The position numbers and the translations under genes were made by a program. Shown here piece by piece: positions 1 through 14,673 of a stretch of 64,000 bases of DNA (positions within the stretch are counted from its first letter, which is position 1; every line of letters begins with the position of its first letter). A model generated the notes under the pieces. The model worked only from the letters and a program-made list of their open reading frames with translations, ran no database searches and was not told the DNA's origin. This DNA is from Cephalopachus bancanus (lineage: Eukaryota > Chordata > Mammalia > Primates > Tarsiidae): NCBI GenBank assembly GCA_027257055.1, contig JAPVLO010000083.1, forward strand, positions 6,246,001-6,310,000, in the 5' to 3' direction.

Positions 1-266
1 CACTGTCAAAACAGTGGTACTACCTTTGGGCATTTATTCACATAAAATTAACTATAACTATCTCTAAAATGGTTATTTTCACAAAAAAATTCAATGAAAC
101 TTAGCTTCTAGTTTATTGCTAACAATGCATAAGTAATAAATCTTATCTTTGTATAGCATTTCATAAATTAAACAAATGCCTTTACAAAGACTTCATATTG
201 TCTATTATTCATTTAAACTGCATTCAAATATTGTTTTCTCTATATTCTTTACTTACTTATTTTATT
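1..266. other. unassigned AT-rich sequence
   Basis: AT-rich sequence with no recognisable repeat or gene. It ends where the MaLR-type LTR begins. Confidence 0.4.
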
Positions 267-545
267 GGCTCAGATTGCCATAACAAATACCACAGACTGG
301 GTGGCTTATACAACACATTTATTTTCTCGTGGTTCTGGAGGCTGGAAAACATAAGCTCTAGGTGTCCATTCTATTTCTAGCTTGCAGCTTGTGTCCTCTC
401 ATGGCAGAGAGAAATAAATCTCCTTCCTGCTTCTTTTAAGGCTAAAAATTCAGTGGGATTAGGGCCCCTCCCATATGATGTTATTTAACCTTAATTATCT
501 CCTAAAAGCCCCTTCTCCAAGTCTCCAAATGTAGTCGTTCAATCT
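267..545 (-). mobile_element. MaLR-type solo LTR (MLT1/MST-like), antisense
   Basis: Read on the plus strand, this follows the well-known reverse complement of MaLR LTR 3' ends: a 'CCATAACAAATACCACAGAC' block, 'TGGGTGGCTTATA', a TTTATT run (antisense AATAAA) and 'GTTCTGGAGGCTGG', followed further on by 'CCTAAAAGCCCC'. These LTRs belong to the ERVL-MaLR class, which is non-autonomous and old in mammals. No internal sequence is attached, so it is a solo LTR or fragment. The right-hand boundary is approximate, and the subfamily was not determined. Confidence 0.75.
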
Positions 546-1006
546 TTTGCAGAGTCCCCTTAGCTAAGTTGCATCTGAAGCCAGAGCCCTTTGATGCAGT
601 TCAAGCAGATCAACCTCTTGGAATAGAGAATCAGGTGGAGGAAAGGAAATGATAGATCTGGAGGCAAATAGTAGCTGTAGGCAAATTGTATCTTTCCAAC
701 AATCTTTGAAAAATATTTGTGAAACAAGTATAGATTTTTTTAAAAATGAGCTCTATTTTGGCTGTTAAGTAACCTAGTTCTGTTCCAGTTGACAGAGGTT
801 TAAGATCAAACACTTAAATCTACGTGTGGAAATTACATCATGACCAATTTCTGGAGTCCTGAAATCCAGGAAAGTGCTATACTAGACTATACTTTCATTT
901 ATTTGATGACTGAGCTTTCTTTTCCCATTTAAGAATATGTTTAATTTTTCATGAGTCCGCAGAGTGTACAAAACAACTGGAAACTTCCTTATTCTATCAT
1001 TTAAGG
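546..1006. other. unassigned sequence
   Basis: No gene or repeat recognised. The first 80 bases may be the degraded rest of the preceding LTR. The last eight bases (999-1006, ATTTAAGG) are the left target duplication of the hAT element that follows. Confidence 0.35.
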
Positions 1007-1273
1007 CAGCGGGTCCCCAACCTTTTTGGAATCAGGGATTCGTTTTGTGGAAGACAATTTTTTCCATGGGCGGGGTAGGGGGAGAGGGGTGGTGGAGGTA
1101 TCACCAGGCACTGGATTCTCATAAGAAACCACCACCTGGATCTCTCAGTTGCGCAATTCACAATAGGGTTCCCGCTCCTATGAGAATCGAACGCAACTAC
1201 TAATCTTACAGGGTATGATGGAGGGCCATCCACCTGCCTCTCACTTCCTGAGTCCCAGGATTGGGAACCCCTG
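1007..1273 (+). mobile_element. MER1-like non-autonomous hAT-Charlie DNA transposon
   Basis: The element starts CAGCGGGTCCCCAACC and ends with its near inverted copy, GGATTGGGAACCCCTG. It is flanked by ATTTAAGG (999-1006) and ATTTAAGA (1274-1281), an 8-bp target duplication with one mismatch, as expected for hAT transposons. The interior carries MER1 landmarks such as GAAGACAATTTTTTCCATGG and two blocks around TTCTCATAAG and CTATGAGAATC. It has no transposase and would have depended on an autonomous Charlie element. The short open frames on both strands here are incidental. The MER1 name is from memory; the TIRs and target duplication are visible directly. Confidence 0.8.
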
Positions 1274-1281
1274 ATTTAAGA

Positions 1282-3225
1282 ATTTCCTCAATCTAAAATC
1301 AACCTGTCATTTTCTACTATAATATCTCACAAGTACAGCATTATAACCACATTTTCCCATTCTTCATTAGCTCTTTTATTTTTCTAGAAACTTGATTAAA
1401 ATAAGATGCCAAGTATATTATTATACTGCATCATTATTGAAAATAAAAAATGACCTAAGTGTAGGAGTCTTTTCTTGGAATAGGAGGATCAAAAACTTTA
1501 GGTAGAACATATCTCTGGACTTCCCTGAGTATGATCATTTTTGAAACTGGTATGTCCTATTCAGTGACCTAAAAACTGTCTATGGAATTATCACAAGAGA
1601 TATTGGCTCCTCAGGATGATAAGATGTCACATTAGTCTTACAATTGACTGATAAATTTTATTTCATTGATTCTGAAACCATCACTTGGAAATGCAAAAGG
1701 AATCACTCTTGGATAGCTCTTTGAACTGCTACAAGAACTATTTCAATTGAACAGAAATGTGTGATTCTGCCCTGCTGGTGCATTCTGTTTCCTCTCCTGT
1801 ATTTATCCAATGTATCCCATGCCTATATTGACCCTAGGTGAGATATTTAACAAATTACCAACATCCAAGGAGAGTTATAAATAGAGGGAAATTTCAAATG
1901 CAACATGTTTTCTGTTTCTTTTCTTTTTTTCTGTATCTTCGTTGAAATAAATGTACTTGGCATATTAATTAGAAATTACATTTTACTATTATCAGAAAAA
2001 CAGAGGATTAAATATTTTAGAGGCTGATTTTCTTCTAAGCTAAAAAAGATGGAGTTAGTCTCCAAGGTTATTATCTTAGCTCTTCTACAAAGTTATTAAT
2101 GAGATACAGCTGCCTGTTATCTTTTTGCTCTGCCATTCTCAGTGTATAACTTTCTCCTTTAAGTCAAATGAACCAACCACTTTTCCCTTTGCTTTCAAGG
2201 AACATTCTCAAACCTATGCTCAACAAATTCTACTGATTTTTTATTGGATTAGCCAAAACAAACAAAAAGAAAACAACAAAATTTTTCACGTGGAAGACAG
2301 TTTCTACTAATACATTTAGAATGTCCTCATTTTAAAAAAGGTGAGAGATTGCATCATCTTTGTAAATTGCTCCTTTTATTTACTAGTTAATTTTTTCTAT
2401 ATTTTTCTGAGGTGAATTAAAAAGAAAGTGATAATATCATAAGAATTGACTGACTTTTACCTTAATCTTTTTTCTAACGCTATGTATATAGCATAAGTAC
2501 TATAGCATAAGCATGTTATCATCATTCCTTTTTGCTCCTGGAATTTTACAAAAGCAATTGCTACAAGGTTTTTGTTTTGTTTTGTTTTTAATTACTGTCT
2601 ATATTCTCAAAGAATATTCTACCCAAAAAGTACCAAACCAAGCAAACATAAAACTGTATGACCATACATGGTGCAGTGCTTCAGAGTAACAGAGAAGTTT
2701 ATTGAAAGTAAAAAGTATCCGAGACTGCCCATTGAACCAGTCAGACTTGATTTGAATGTTGAGACCTAGATGGAAATAGATCACAAGATAAGGGTATGTA
2801 TACTACAAAGAGTTTTGTTTTTAAATAAAAGCTCTGAGTATATCTGAGGCATTATTTTCAAATGTCCTTTTTTTGTGACTTTCTTATTGAGTGAAGCTAA
2901 ATTATTGTTGAGAATAGACTAATATCAATCCTAGATCACTTAGCTGTTACATTGATGGCAAAATTATTCATTTTATACCTTTGTGATTGTTCATTTTGGG
3001 GTTGTTATCTTTACAGATGACTAACTATATTATACTTCAAAATGTTCCCAGTCAAATCCAATAGAGATTTTAGCAATTTTACGTTTGATTTGGCCTAAGC
3101 TTTGCTGCAGGCTGACATGATTTCTAAAGCAAAACAATGTGTTTAGAATAATCATCATTTTCTAACCTACAGTTTACTAAACTTCAGTAAACAAATTTGA
3201 GATTTGGAAATGTATCCTAGTATTA
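1282..3225. other. unassigned AT-rich sequence
   Basis: About 1.9 kb of AT-rich DNA with scattered short A/T runs and a TTTTG-type repeat near 2568-2588. Open frames are about 60 codons or shorter and none looks like a known family. No gene, RNA gene or interspersed repeat was recognised. Confidence 0.4.
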
Positions 3226-3572
3226 CTTTGCAAAGGACTGAAGGTTTGTGTCTCCTAAAAATTCATGTTAAAATTCTAATCCCCAATGCGATGGCATTTG
3301 GGAGATAATTAAGTCATAAGGTTGGAACCCTCATGAATGAGATTATCGTTCCCATAAAAGAAATCTCAGAGCGCTCTCTAGTTCTCTTTCTGCAATGTGA
3401 TGACACAGGAGGGTGGTCTGCAATCTGGAAGAATGACTTTACTAGACCCCACCATGCTGGGACAATCTGATCTTGGAGTTTCCACCTACATAACTGTGAA
3501 ATATAAATTTTCTGTTATTTATAAACTAACTAATCTATGGTGCTTTGTTGTAGCGGTCTAATAAACTAAGAC
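3226..3572 (+). mobile_element. MaLR-type LTR (MLT1/MST-like), sense
   Basis: Sense-orientation MaLR LTR. Landmarks in order are 'GTGTCTCCTAAAAATTCATG' near the 5' end, 'CTAATCCCCAATG', 'CATGAATGAGATTA', 'AGTTCTCTTTCTGC', 'AACTGTGAAATATAAATTT' and the 3' end 'CTATGGTGCTTTGTTGTAGC' leading to 'CTAATAAACTAAGAC'. No retroviral internal region adjoins, so it is a solo LTR. It is divergent, hence old. Confidence 0.75.
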
Positions 3573-3820
3573 ATTTTAAAAAATTGTTCAATAAAAATTA
3601 TTAGAGAATAAAATGTTTTCTCAGTATATTTGATCTTGACATATAACAATCAATGCTTATGCAACACTTCATATATATTAAGTGGTATGTTAATTGTGGG
3701 CATAAATGGAAAACCAAGTAGAGTCTCCTCCTTCAGGCACGCATGACACAATGCAATGTATGCTATACACTGACTTTGTGTGCAGTGTTGTCAGAATATA
3801 TAAGAGGGTCCTTTAATACT

Positions 3821-6019
<2,199 letters not shown>

Positions 6020-6150
6020 CAGCTCTGAATTTAACTTCACTTTGTAATCAGTGGGAAAGTGTTTAACTATTCTGAGCCGTGGATTCCTTCTATAAAATGA
6101 TGCAGCATAATTTACTTCCTAGCTGGTTATGAGACAGTTCTTTAAGGAGG
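6020..6150 (+). mobile_element. MIR SINE fragment
   Basis: This matches the MIR core in sense order: a degraded 'GTGACC TTGGGCAAGT TACTTAA' block, then 'TCTGAGCCGTGGATTCCTTC', 'TATAAAATGATG' and 'TTACTTCCTAGCTGGTTATGAG'. MIR is an ancient tRNA-derived mammalian SINE. The match is by eye to the remembered consensus and is divergent throughout. Confidence 0.6.
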
Positions 6151-6837
6151 CAATGAGAAATCCAGGCTGTATCAGATGAGATTTTAAGATTAAAGATATT
6201 TTCTAGTTGTCACTTTTAATAAAGGGTACATAATAAGAAAGAAATAAGTGAATTTTTGTGCTTAATTACACAACTCAAACATTTACCGTTAACAACCTTT
6301 TACTTTAATAAAAAAATAAAATTTGGAAAGTTGAGCCTCTGAAAGGGTTTAACATTACACATAAGGCATTTATGTTAAAAAGTATGTTTGCTATTAAACC
6401 GTTTTCCCCCAAAATACATTTTTCCACAGCAGAAGCTTTTTATTAACCTTTTTCAGTGACTAAACTGGTTTAACATAGAGTTTGCAAGAAGTGTGTGAAA
6501 ACATGGTTCAAATGTGAGTAAATGTGACTTTAAATAAAGATGCAGAGAAAAGTATGTATCTACAGAACATAGGGAAGGTAAGGCTGCCAGTAAAATCCAG
6601 ACACCAGAATGAAACCTGCTCTTCATCAGCATCCTTTAGAAAGCTGCATGAGCCCTGAACCCAGAGATGTTGCCTGAGAGTACTTAAGAAGCAATGAGAG
6701 GAAGAAGCCCATATGCTGCAATGCATCCCTCAGGCTCAGATGGTCTTTTGGATTTAGTTTAGTACTTGTGGCTGTCACACAAGTCACAGGGTGGCCTTCC
6801 CCTAATCTCGCCTAAGGATTTCAAAATAGCTTCCTCG
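6151..6837. other. unassigned sequence
   Basis: No gene or repeat recognised. A stretch of moderate GC at about 6590-6760 carries a 72-codon minus-strand frame (6508-6726) without recognisable motifs. Confidence 0.35.
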
Positions 6838-7161
6838 CTATGAATAAAAGAGAAAATAAAATTTTAAAAAGTTAAAACGTCTACTGCTGCCAGAAGAACA
6901 GCAAATGCTTCCTCCTCGGCTGTGCTGGTACACGGCAGTAGGGAAGATCACCATTAGCGCGGAGGGATGGTACCGGCAGCACATAGCAGTGGGTGGTAGT
7001 TCATCTGCCACTCCACAGGGGAAGAGCACAGGCCAGCACCAGAGAGCGCTGGCTCTGCCTCCAGAAGGCACCTGTGTCTTCTTTTGGAAACAGTCATTGC
7101 AGTTCCTTGCTGGCAGATGGTATTGAGTGACATGGAATATACTTATAGACAATGAACACAT
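6838..7161. other. GC-richer block open on both strands, unassigned
   Basis: Roughly 6885-7125 is clearly richer in G+C than its surroundings and retains several CpGs (near 6917, 6931, 6957-6961, 6972 and 7046). It is open for 107 codons on the minus strand (6838-7161) and 73 on the plus strand (6905-7126). Neither product shows a domain, signal peptide or repeat family that I recognise. It may be a fragment of an unrecognised retroelement, a processed pseudogene or a conserved element; high GC alone removes stop codons, so coding is not established. Confidence 0.3.
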
Positions 7162-8159
7162 GTATCCTCAGGAACATTTTTCAAACTCTTATAAAATTGC
7201 CCTATAGCTTGCTCATCTAGTATCTAAGAACAGGGAATAAAGGAGGACAAGTGGAAAAATGATGTCAGAAATTCTTTGTAACATTCTTCATCTTTGAAGT
7301 TTTGGAGGCAACTTAATCTTACAATCTCAGGCCTAAAATCTAAATACAGCCAGCAAACTGGGTAAAGGATGTTAGATAAGTCAACATGCTATCTGTTGTT
7401 TTTGTTTTTGTTTTTTGCAGCCTGGCTGATTGTCTGCTAAAAGTTATTAATGTATTTTCATGAATTCTGAAGTCTCAAACTTTTTGAGATTGTTTTATCA
7501 TATTATCTCTATTATAAAATTAGTTCTGGGACTAATTCTCCCCAGATAGGCTTTCGTTTTCTATCTTTGCTTTTCCAAGTTTTGTATGTTAATTGCCCGC
7601 ATTATATTTGTGTTAGAGTTTTCAAAAACCTAAATGGTTTTACCAGGCGAATTATCCCCACTCTTAAAGATAATACTTAAAAATACATGTCCGTTTCCTA
7701 ATTGAAAAGAAGAGGCTTTGTAGATAAAGTTTGAATTTAATGAATCTGAGCATCAGATCAGGAATTGAGCTTTTATCAAAGCTACAAACTAGAGTTACCT
7801 GATAGGGAGATAGGGAGATTCCCCCCCTCCCGGAAAGAGGATTACATTTGATCACACAGAGAGAGCTAATTGAACATTTTTCAGATGACTCTCAAGTAAA
7901 ACCACTGTTCAACAATGATAAAAATGCAATGATGTTCAAGATTCTTCATTATTTAATCATTTTCTCATTGATGTAAGTGGACACATTTGTACTGTTACAC
8001 TATTACTAATCACTTTTAGATATCTAAGGCTCTGATTCCTGCTTCTTGAAGAGCTAGTGAATATGTCAAGGCTGAATGACTTTTTACATGCATCTTCATC
8101 TGCAGGACCAAGCTCTCACCTGGTCCTCAATAGAATTTCAATTCTTCTTTACCTTTAAT
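7162..8159. other. unassigned AT-rich sequence
   Basis: No gene or repeat recognised. Notable only for a CCCCCCC run near 7821-7828 and short T-rich tracts near 7398-7416. Confidence 0.35.
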
Positions 8160-8540
8160 ACAGTCCCCTAAAAGCTGGCAGAGTGATGCTTTCAAAATGC
8201 TGCATAAGTAAGATCATGTTGCTGCCACTATTGGCGTACCCTCTCCCCCAGATTGAAGTACCTCAGTACATTTGCTACTCTCCTGGGACAAAAAGACACA
8301 CCCTTAGTATGGTATATATAACTTGTATGATCTGGCCACTTCCTTTCTTTCCCACCTTGTTCTTCACACATCAGTCTCACTTCTAATATCTTAACAAGGG
8401 CTATTCCCTCTGTCTGGAATGTTTTCTTTTACCTCATGAATGTCTGCTCTTTCTTCTGATCTTTTGCTCCATTATACTGTCCTCATCTCCACGATTACTC
8501 TAACGTTTCTGAGGTTATGCTTTCATATGCAATATAAATG
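8160..8540 (+). mobile_element. L2 LINE 3' fragment
   Basis: The order of landmarks follows the remembered L2 3' region: 'AAGATCATGTTGCTGCCACT' (where the consensus has GATCATGTCACTCCC), 'ACTTGTATGATCTGGCCAC', 'CCACCTTGTTCTTC', 'GGGCTATTCCCTCTGTCTGG' followed by 'AATGTTTTCTTTTACC'. L2 is an ancient mammalian non-LTR element. The copy is heavily diverged and has no usable coding capacity. Confidence 0.6.
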
Positions 8541-8562
8541 ATTTTAGATTTTTGGCCAGGAT

Positions 8563-9040
8563 TTTTTCTTTTTTTTTAATTTTAAAGATGTGGGGTACAA
8601 TTCAGGATGAGGTATGTAAGTGATCATCATATATGTAAAGTTTGAGTCTCCCTTTGGTCCCCACTTTGCCTGGTTTGAGATCAAGTACCTTATAGATGTT
8701 ATGCCCTCGCCCCCCCGGCAGTATCATCCTACTGCCAATTCCTTTGTTATAGTATTATGATAAATGTTCAGGGTCCACATATGTTTTGAGAACATGTGGT
8801 ACTCAGTTCTTTGTTTCTACGATAGATCACTGAGTATTATAGACTCTAAATCCATTTAGGTTGATGCGAAGTCCATAATTTTGTCCTTCTTTATGGCTGG
8901 TTAGTATACCATTGTGTATATATACCACAATTAAAGAAAAATCTGGTCTACTTTCAATGGGCAGCATGGTTGGTTCCACGTGTTTGCTATTGTGAATAAT
9001 GGTGCAATAAAAATGTGTGTGCAGGAATCTTTTTACATTT
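8563..9040 (-). mobile_element. L1 LINE, 5'-truncated, antisense
   Basis: A T-rich stretch (antisense poly-A tail) at about 8563-8579 is followed by the reverse complement of an L1 3' end: AAAGATGTGGGGTACA, 'CCCCACTTTGCCTGGTTTGA', 'AGAACATGTGGTACTCAG', 'GATAGATCACTGAGTATTAT' and 'TTTGCTATTGTGAATAATGG'. It contains the 3' UTR and the last part of ORF2 only. The same 3' end appears in the three larger L1s of this window, so it belongs to that younger family. Confidence 0.9.
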
Positions 9041-10760
9041 TTTTGCTTTCTCTTTTTTTTCTTTTTTCTACCTGATAAAGTAGGTTTGTTTTTTTTTCCT
9101 AGTGTTTCCCATTTTCAGGTATTCTGTTAAAATTTTTCTTTGAATAAAACTATATGTGTTTTTTCTTTATTCTTAATTTCACAATAAACATTTTATCACC
9201 TTTATTGAAAAAGAATATCTTTACTCCCTGAAGCCAAATCTCAGGGTTTTAAAATTAGGATTCATGTATATAAAAGTGGAATATTTTCTGTGCTCCTGTA
9301 TTTGTATGAACAACTTTGAATTTAAGATACTGAGGCTAGGTAAGTTAGTTCTTGATCCATTTGAAATATTAATACCTAAATTAAGCTTCTCAGGTCAAAT
9401 AGCTCTGGTAAGATGTTTTTCACATATCTTGTAACTCCATATGTAAACATATTATTTATTCACATTTAAATCTTTTTTCTCCAATTGTGATTATTGCATA
9501 GAAATTCTTGTTTTTGTAGGCTATGCAATCTTGAATCTAAGTGAAGTAATTAAAATGTATGTTCTATTTATGCATGGCACTGTATGTATTTTGTCTCTTT
9601 CACCTGTGAGGCTATCTATTTATTTTAAAATCATTTTATTTTTTTCTGAATACAATATTTTCTTAAGTATATTATGAGCACATTTACATATTTAAAGTAT
9701 CACAATTAGTATATAAGTGGCTGTTACAGATTATGTTAACGTTTATGCTCTGATATTTTTAAAAAGAGAAGATTCTTATTTTTTGCTTACAGAGTACTTT
9801 TATGCTCTTTGTTTCTGGATAGATGTCCTACCTTTTCTTCCTTCATTCCATATTTTTATTTTAAATGAACATAAAGGGATAATCTGTTATTTGCTTTATA
9901 ATGCATCTCCACAAAAACAATGAACTTTCTCCAAAGACAAATATTCATTTTTTTTAGAAAAACTCAGTCCTTAGTCAACAAATGTAATAGTCTATGGGTT
10001 GATGTGTAGGTTAACAGGTAATATAATAAAACAGACCATTCATACATTTTATATTATTCTGCTAGCAGGTTTACAGTTTACTCTGTCTCTTTTTGCCACT
10101 CTAGGCTAATATCCTCTCAGACCTTGTACAAGAATAAATTCTCCCAGCGCCACTGTAGCTTTCTTTAGTGCATTTGTTGAGTTGTGGTTCTTCCTGCAAT
10201 AAATTATCTTTAAATACGATCTTATTTTGTTTTTCAAATGGCAATTTTAAATGTATTCTTACTGCAATGGATTTCTTGAGAAGTGAATGGTAAACATCCT
10301 ATCCTTTCAAAACCGGAAATCACCCTTCTCATATACGATTGTGACTATGTTTTTTGCTTGAGATTGAGATGGTTATGTGGGTAGTAGCCTGGAAGGTGCA
10401 CTTCTGGAATTTGCCACTTCCCCACCACCCCAGAAATCCTTATTTTAAAAACATTGTGTTGTGCTTTGGGATGTTATTTGACTCCAATATAATTTCCTTA
10501 GAGTTTGTAAGCCAACTCCTAATGTCTAAGGAATAGAAATATCAAGGCTACTGGAAGTGGATCCTTGAAGTTTATTACTGCATGATAGATAAATTGTCAT
10601 TTTTAAAGTTTGAACAGAAAATGTCTTTTTTCTTTTGATATTAAGGTATTTTTTCTCAAATTCAAGCCACAATTCTGATAATTTGCCATGAACAGGGATC
10701 CTGAAAAACTGCAAATGGTTGCTTTCGGCTAATTAGAGAATTATTTGCCTTAAAACAAAT
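9041..10760. other. unassigned AT-rich sequence
   Basis: About 1.7 kb, T-rich, with no recognised gene or repeat. The longest frames (about 60-68 codons at 9717-9923, 10354-10536 and minus 10526-10714) have low-complexity or unremarkable products. Confidence 0.35.
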
Positions 10761-12180
10761 GTAAACCTGATGCTTCCAGCCATAGCAGAGTAAATTGCAC
10801 CGGATTTGCCCTCTTGTCATCAAATGCTATTAAAATGGGCAAAATTTATGAAGAATGACTTTTAGGTGTTGGACAACAAGTAAAATAGGACTGTGATCTT
10901 TAAGGAAGGTGATGCACATATTCATCCTTGTCACTCAAATTTTATGTCTAGGGGGAAGTTTTTAAAATTCGAGCACAGTGCAATGGAGTGTAAGTGGAGC
11001 ATGATGGCCTCCTAGTTGATGAAGTACAGCACAGTGTTGGTGATGCTGAAATGCTGGGTACCAGAAGAGAAGGCGCTACACAGAAGAAAACGAGAAAGTC
11101 CCTTATTGAAATGTTCAGTTTCCCAACAAATGCTCAACTGCATATTCATGGCGAGACTCCTATCTGCCATAGGACAATTTATAGGAAATCCTGGCTCTTT
11201 CAAGAGAGTTTGATACTAGGGCTGAAATAGGGCAAGAATAAGATGAACCTAGAACGTCTTCTGATGCCAGAAGTAATCAAGTTCTTAAAAAGACATGGAA
11301 CATGTTAAAAGACACAGTAGCCATCCAACTAGAGCTGCCAGCAGCCAAATTTGGAACATTTTGGAAAACAGAACAATACTATTGAATTATACACATGGAA
11401 TGAAATAAATAACAATGGGTCTATATACCATTATATAAAGATAAATAGATCACTCTTCCAAGCAGATATTAAAAAAACTCAATGAATAAATATAAAAGCA
11501 ATTTTAAAAACTCAAAATTATTAATTGTAAACATCACAAATAATTTATGCAGGAATAACTATAATGGATGATAAAAAATCAGTGGAAAAAATCTTGAAGA
11601 GTAATCTGTTTTTAACACTTCAATATATTATTCTCAAGATAATTATTGATTAAAAAAGAAAAAAATAATAACAATGGTACAATGATGAAACCCAGAAGAC
11701 ACCCCCTTAATTAAGTCATCAAGATTAACATCATCAGTAAAATACATATCAGCATCAGGAAATCTCTGAAACAATGTGTTGAGGGCATTAAAAAAATCCA
11801 TGTTATATTGTTTACCAAAATGCATAACCTCAAACTAATCATGGGAAAACACTGTATAAACCCAAACTGAGAGAAAAATCTATAAAATAACAAACCAGAA
11901 ATTTTGAAAGCTGATAAAGTTTATGAAACACAAGGAAAAGATGGGATACTGTCACAAATTAGAGGAAGTGAAGGAAACAGGACAATTGAATGCAAAGTAG
12001 AAATCTAGAGATTGTAGAATAGAAAAAAATACATTAAGAGGGAAAATCTGATAAAACTCTAATAATGCCTTTAGTTTTGTTACTAGTATTATAACAATCT
12101 TAATTACCAGGGCGGATAATTACATCCTTTTTGAAGGTAGATAAATGTATACTGGAATTTGATATGTTATTTTAGCAAAA
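10761..12180 (+). mobile_element. possible very old L1/HAL1-type remnant
   Basis: From about 11640 the A-rich sense strand has the flavour of ancient L1M/HAL1 3' regions, with blocks such as 'GATGAAACCCAGAAGACACC', 'GAAAAGATGGGATACTGTCA' followed by 'CAAATTAGAGGAAGTG'. The part at 10761-11640 is even less certain and was grouped here only by continuity. No coding capacity remains. This is a weak assignment made by eye. Confidence 0.3.
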
Positions 12181-13684
12181 TATTTGTATTTTTAATATTA
12201 CATACAAGCCTCAAAAAAGGAAATGGCCACTCAACCTGTGAGATAGCATCAAGTAGTTTAATGTCCCAACAGAGCGGACGAGAGAGACTAGGTCACCAAA
12301 AACCTGTGAAAAAATGTGGATAGATATATCTCTAAGTTGTGTGAAAACAGCCAACTAATCCAAAATGCTCAGCAAAGAAAGCCCAAGTAGTAGAAAGAAA
12401 AAGAAAGCTATGAATAGGTATACCTCCACGCAAAGACACACCATAGTTGAACTGTTAAAGGTCAAAGCATGTCAATACAGAATAAATTTATATTAGTGTT
12501 TCCAATCGTTGTCTACTGCTTGTCATTAATATCATATAGGAAAAAATTACAAATTGTCTGCTTTACAACAAATTTTAAAAGATTGTTTGATGAAAACCCT
12601 GTGACAGTTAATGGCACAGATTTCCAACTTTTGCCACTTTGAGCTAAGTTTTTAAATTCTCATTAGCCACTTAAATTTTACTAAAGTTACAAATCAGCAT
12701 CTTGGCTGCATACTTTATACTGTACTTCTTCAATGTTTCTTTCACCAGATAGTCTTGTGTTTTTCTGCTATTTACCTTGATATTTATAACTGTATTAATG
12801 TGTAACATGTAAAATAACATTTGCCTGGATTATACTGTTTTTTCTGCATGAATCCTTTTCACATCTTCTTGTTACTCTGTATTCCTTTATAATTTCATCT
12901 AATTCCTTGTTTCCTTTTGTACCCTTTATTCATATCCTACAGCTACTTTTTCAGCATCCTTTATTTCTCTCTATCCAAAGAGCTTTTAAAAATATTGAGA
13001 AGAAATAAAGTAAAAATAATTCAAATAACTGTAAGAAATTAACTGTACACTTATCAGAGGTTAGTTCCCCTAAATCAGTGGAGGAACTATAAGCCATATC
13101 CCAAATGGTATAAAATGAACTTCCTGAATTCTTACACTAACTCATTTATTATGCACTCCTCCTGCCTTTTGTGAATATTTCAAGTAACCCTAAAATCATC
13201 TTAATCATTGACTTATAAAACCATATTTGGCATTTTGTCTCTTAATGTTTTCTGATCTCCTTGATTCTATGTGGTTACCCTGTCTCACTGATTTTACTTT
13301 TGCTTTTAAGTTGCTTTGCCTCATTTCTGGTCTATAATTAACATGAATTTTCTATTTTTTGAATATTTATCATTTGTTTTCTACAATTTCATCAAACATT
13401 TCTTGAACCAGCAAATCCCTTCCATAATGTGAGAATTGATAAATTGTCTCTCTTCCGTAGGCAGGTAAAATTCATATTATAGTAAAAATATATAAAGAAC
13501 ATTATGACAAATATTAAGGGGAGAAAATGTGATTCAAAATTTTATAGAAAGTATATAATCTACTAAAGTACTACCTCATTCATTTTCTTGAGTTGTTCTA
13601 CAATAGCAAATCATTACTTAATACTTCATCATATTTAAATGGAAAGAGTTAAACTATACTCAGATCTATTGATGCAGTCTAAAG
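12181..13684. other. unassigned AT-rich sequence
   Basis: No gene or recognised repeat. The sequence turns from A-rich to T-rich at about 12,500, which may hint at degraded LINE sequence, but no landmark could be named. Confidence 0.3.
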
Positions 13685-13953
13685 ATGGCAACATCAAAGC
13701 TATCTGCCATGCCTAATTTGGAGACTTCCATTTCTTTACTGATCTATAGGAATTGTGCCAAGTCCTCAGTTATTAATTCTATTTCTTGTGGCAATTTGGC
13801 GGCTGACTTCAGGAGAGACCATGTACAAGCTACAGCTACCTCTTCAGGTTTGACAGGAAGACAATCCATAGCTATATGACTCTGGGCTTCTGCCATCAGC
13901 AATCTTGTATAGATAACTCTGATTATAGGATATATGGGCACTCTGAAATTCAA
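13685..13953 (-). other. unassigned open frames on both strands
   Basis: A minus-strand frame of 69 codons (13744-13953) overlaps a plus-strand frame of 64 codons (13685-13879). The minus product has a non-repetitive, protein-like composition with the segment LPVKPEEVAVACTWSL followed by a stretch rich in K, E and L. I do not recognise the family. Upstream of the minus frame an AG follows TTTGAATTTC, but no matching splice donor is seen at its end. It could be a decayed retrocopy or retroelement coding fragment. Confidence 0.25.
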
Positions 13954-14658
13954 ATAAGGGCTTGAGAACTCCCAGGTTCATTCAAATGCCCCAGGATGAA
14001 ACGTGTTTACCAGAACTCTAGTCCTCCAACACAGATGATTCCTTGGGGTTACTGTGTGAGTATATTTAACTCAATCTTAAAGTAACTGTTTATTCTTCAT
14101 ATTAGGGTTGAGTGAATTTTTAAAAATAACTTAAAGGAGCACAATAATAAATAAGTTGATAACAGAAAAACACTTTTCTTCAACAAATTATTAATTAGGC
14201 AAAAATTTTATAATACAGAGCATAGGTTTAATTTATTCTACTTAATGACAAGACCAATGAAATATGGTCACCATGGGCTTTGGAGGATGTATACTTACTG
14301 AGTTCTTTCTTTGAAAGTAACAAATGCTATTCTCATTAGAGATAACCTATACAAACAATCTCCCTACAATCACAAATAGATCACAGTGCTTTTGTAAAAA
14401 AAAAAAAAAATCAATGTCATTTGTAGTAGTGATGCAACCTTACAAAGTAGGTTTAAATACTTTTTATTTTCTATGACTTTTTAAGGACATTTGGCAATTT
14501 TTTCTACATTTCTAAAGTCATCTATTTAAATTTCATCTAATTAATGAGGATGAATTTCATTATTAATAAAAGCTTAATTTGGACGCAAAGCACATTATTT
14601 TCAAGGAATTCAGAAGGATATATATATATATATTCATAAATAAAATATTTTACAGCTA
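13954..14658. other. unassigned AT-rich sequence
   Basis: No gene or repeat family recognised. It contains an oligo-A run at about 14396-14410 and a TA run near 14620-14632. Confidence 0.35.
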
Positions 14659-14673
14659 CTTTCAAATATTTCT

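Noticed and set aside
964..1233. 79- and 78-codon frames on both strands, possible small gene
   Set aside because: Both lie almost entirely within the MER1-like hAT element with TIRs and target duplication.
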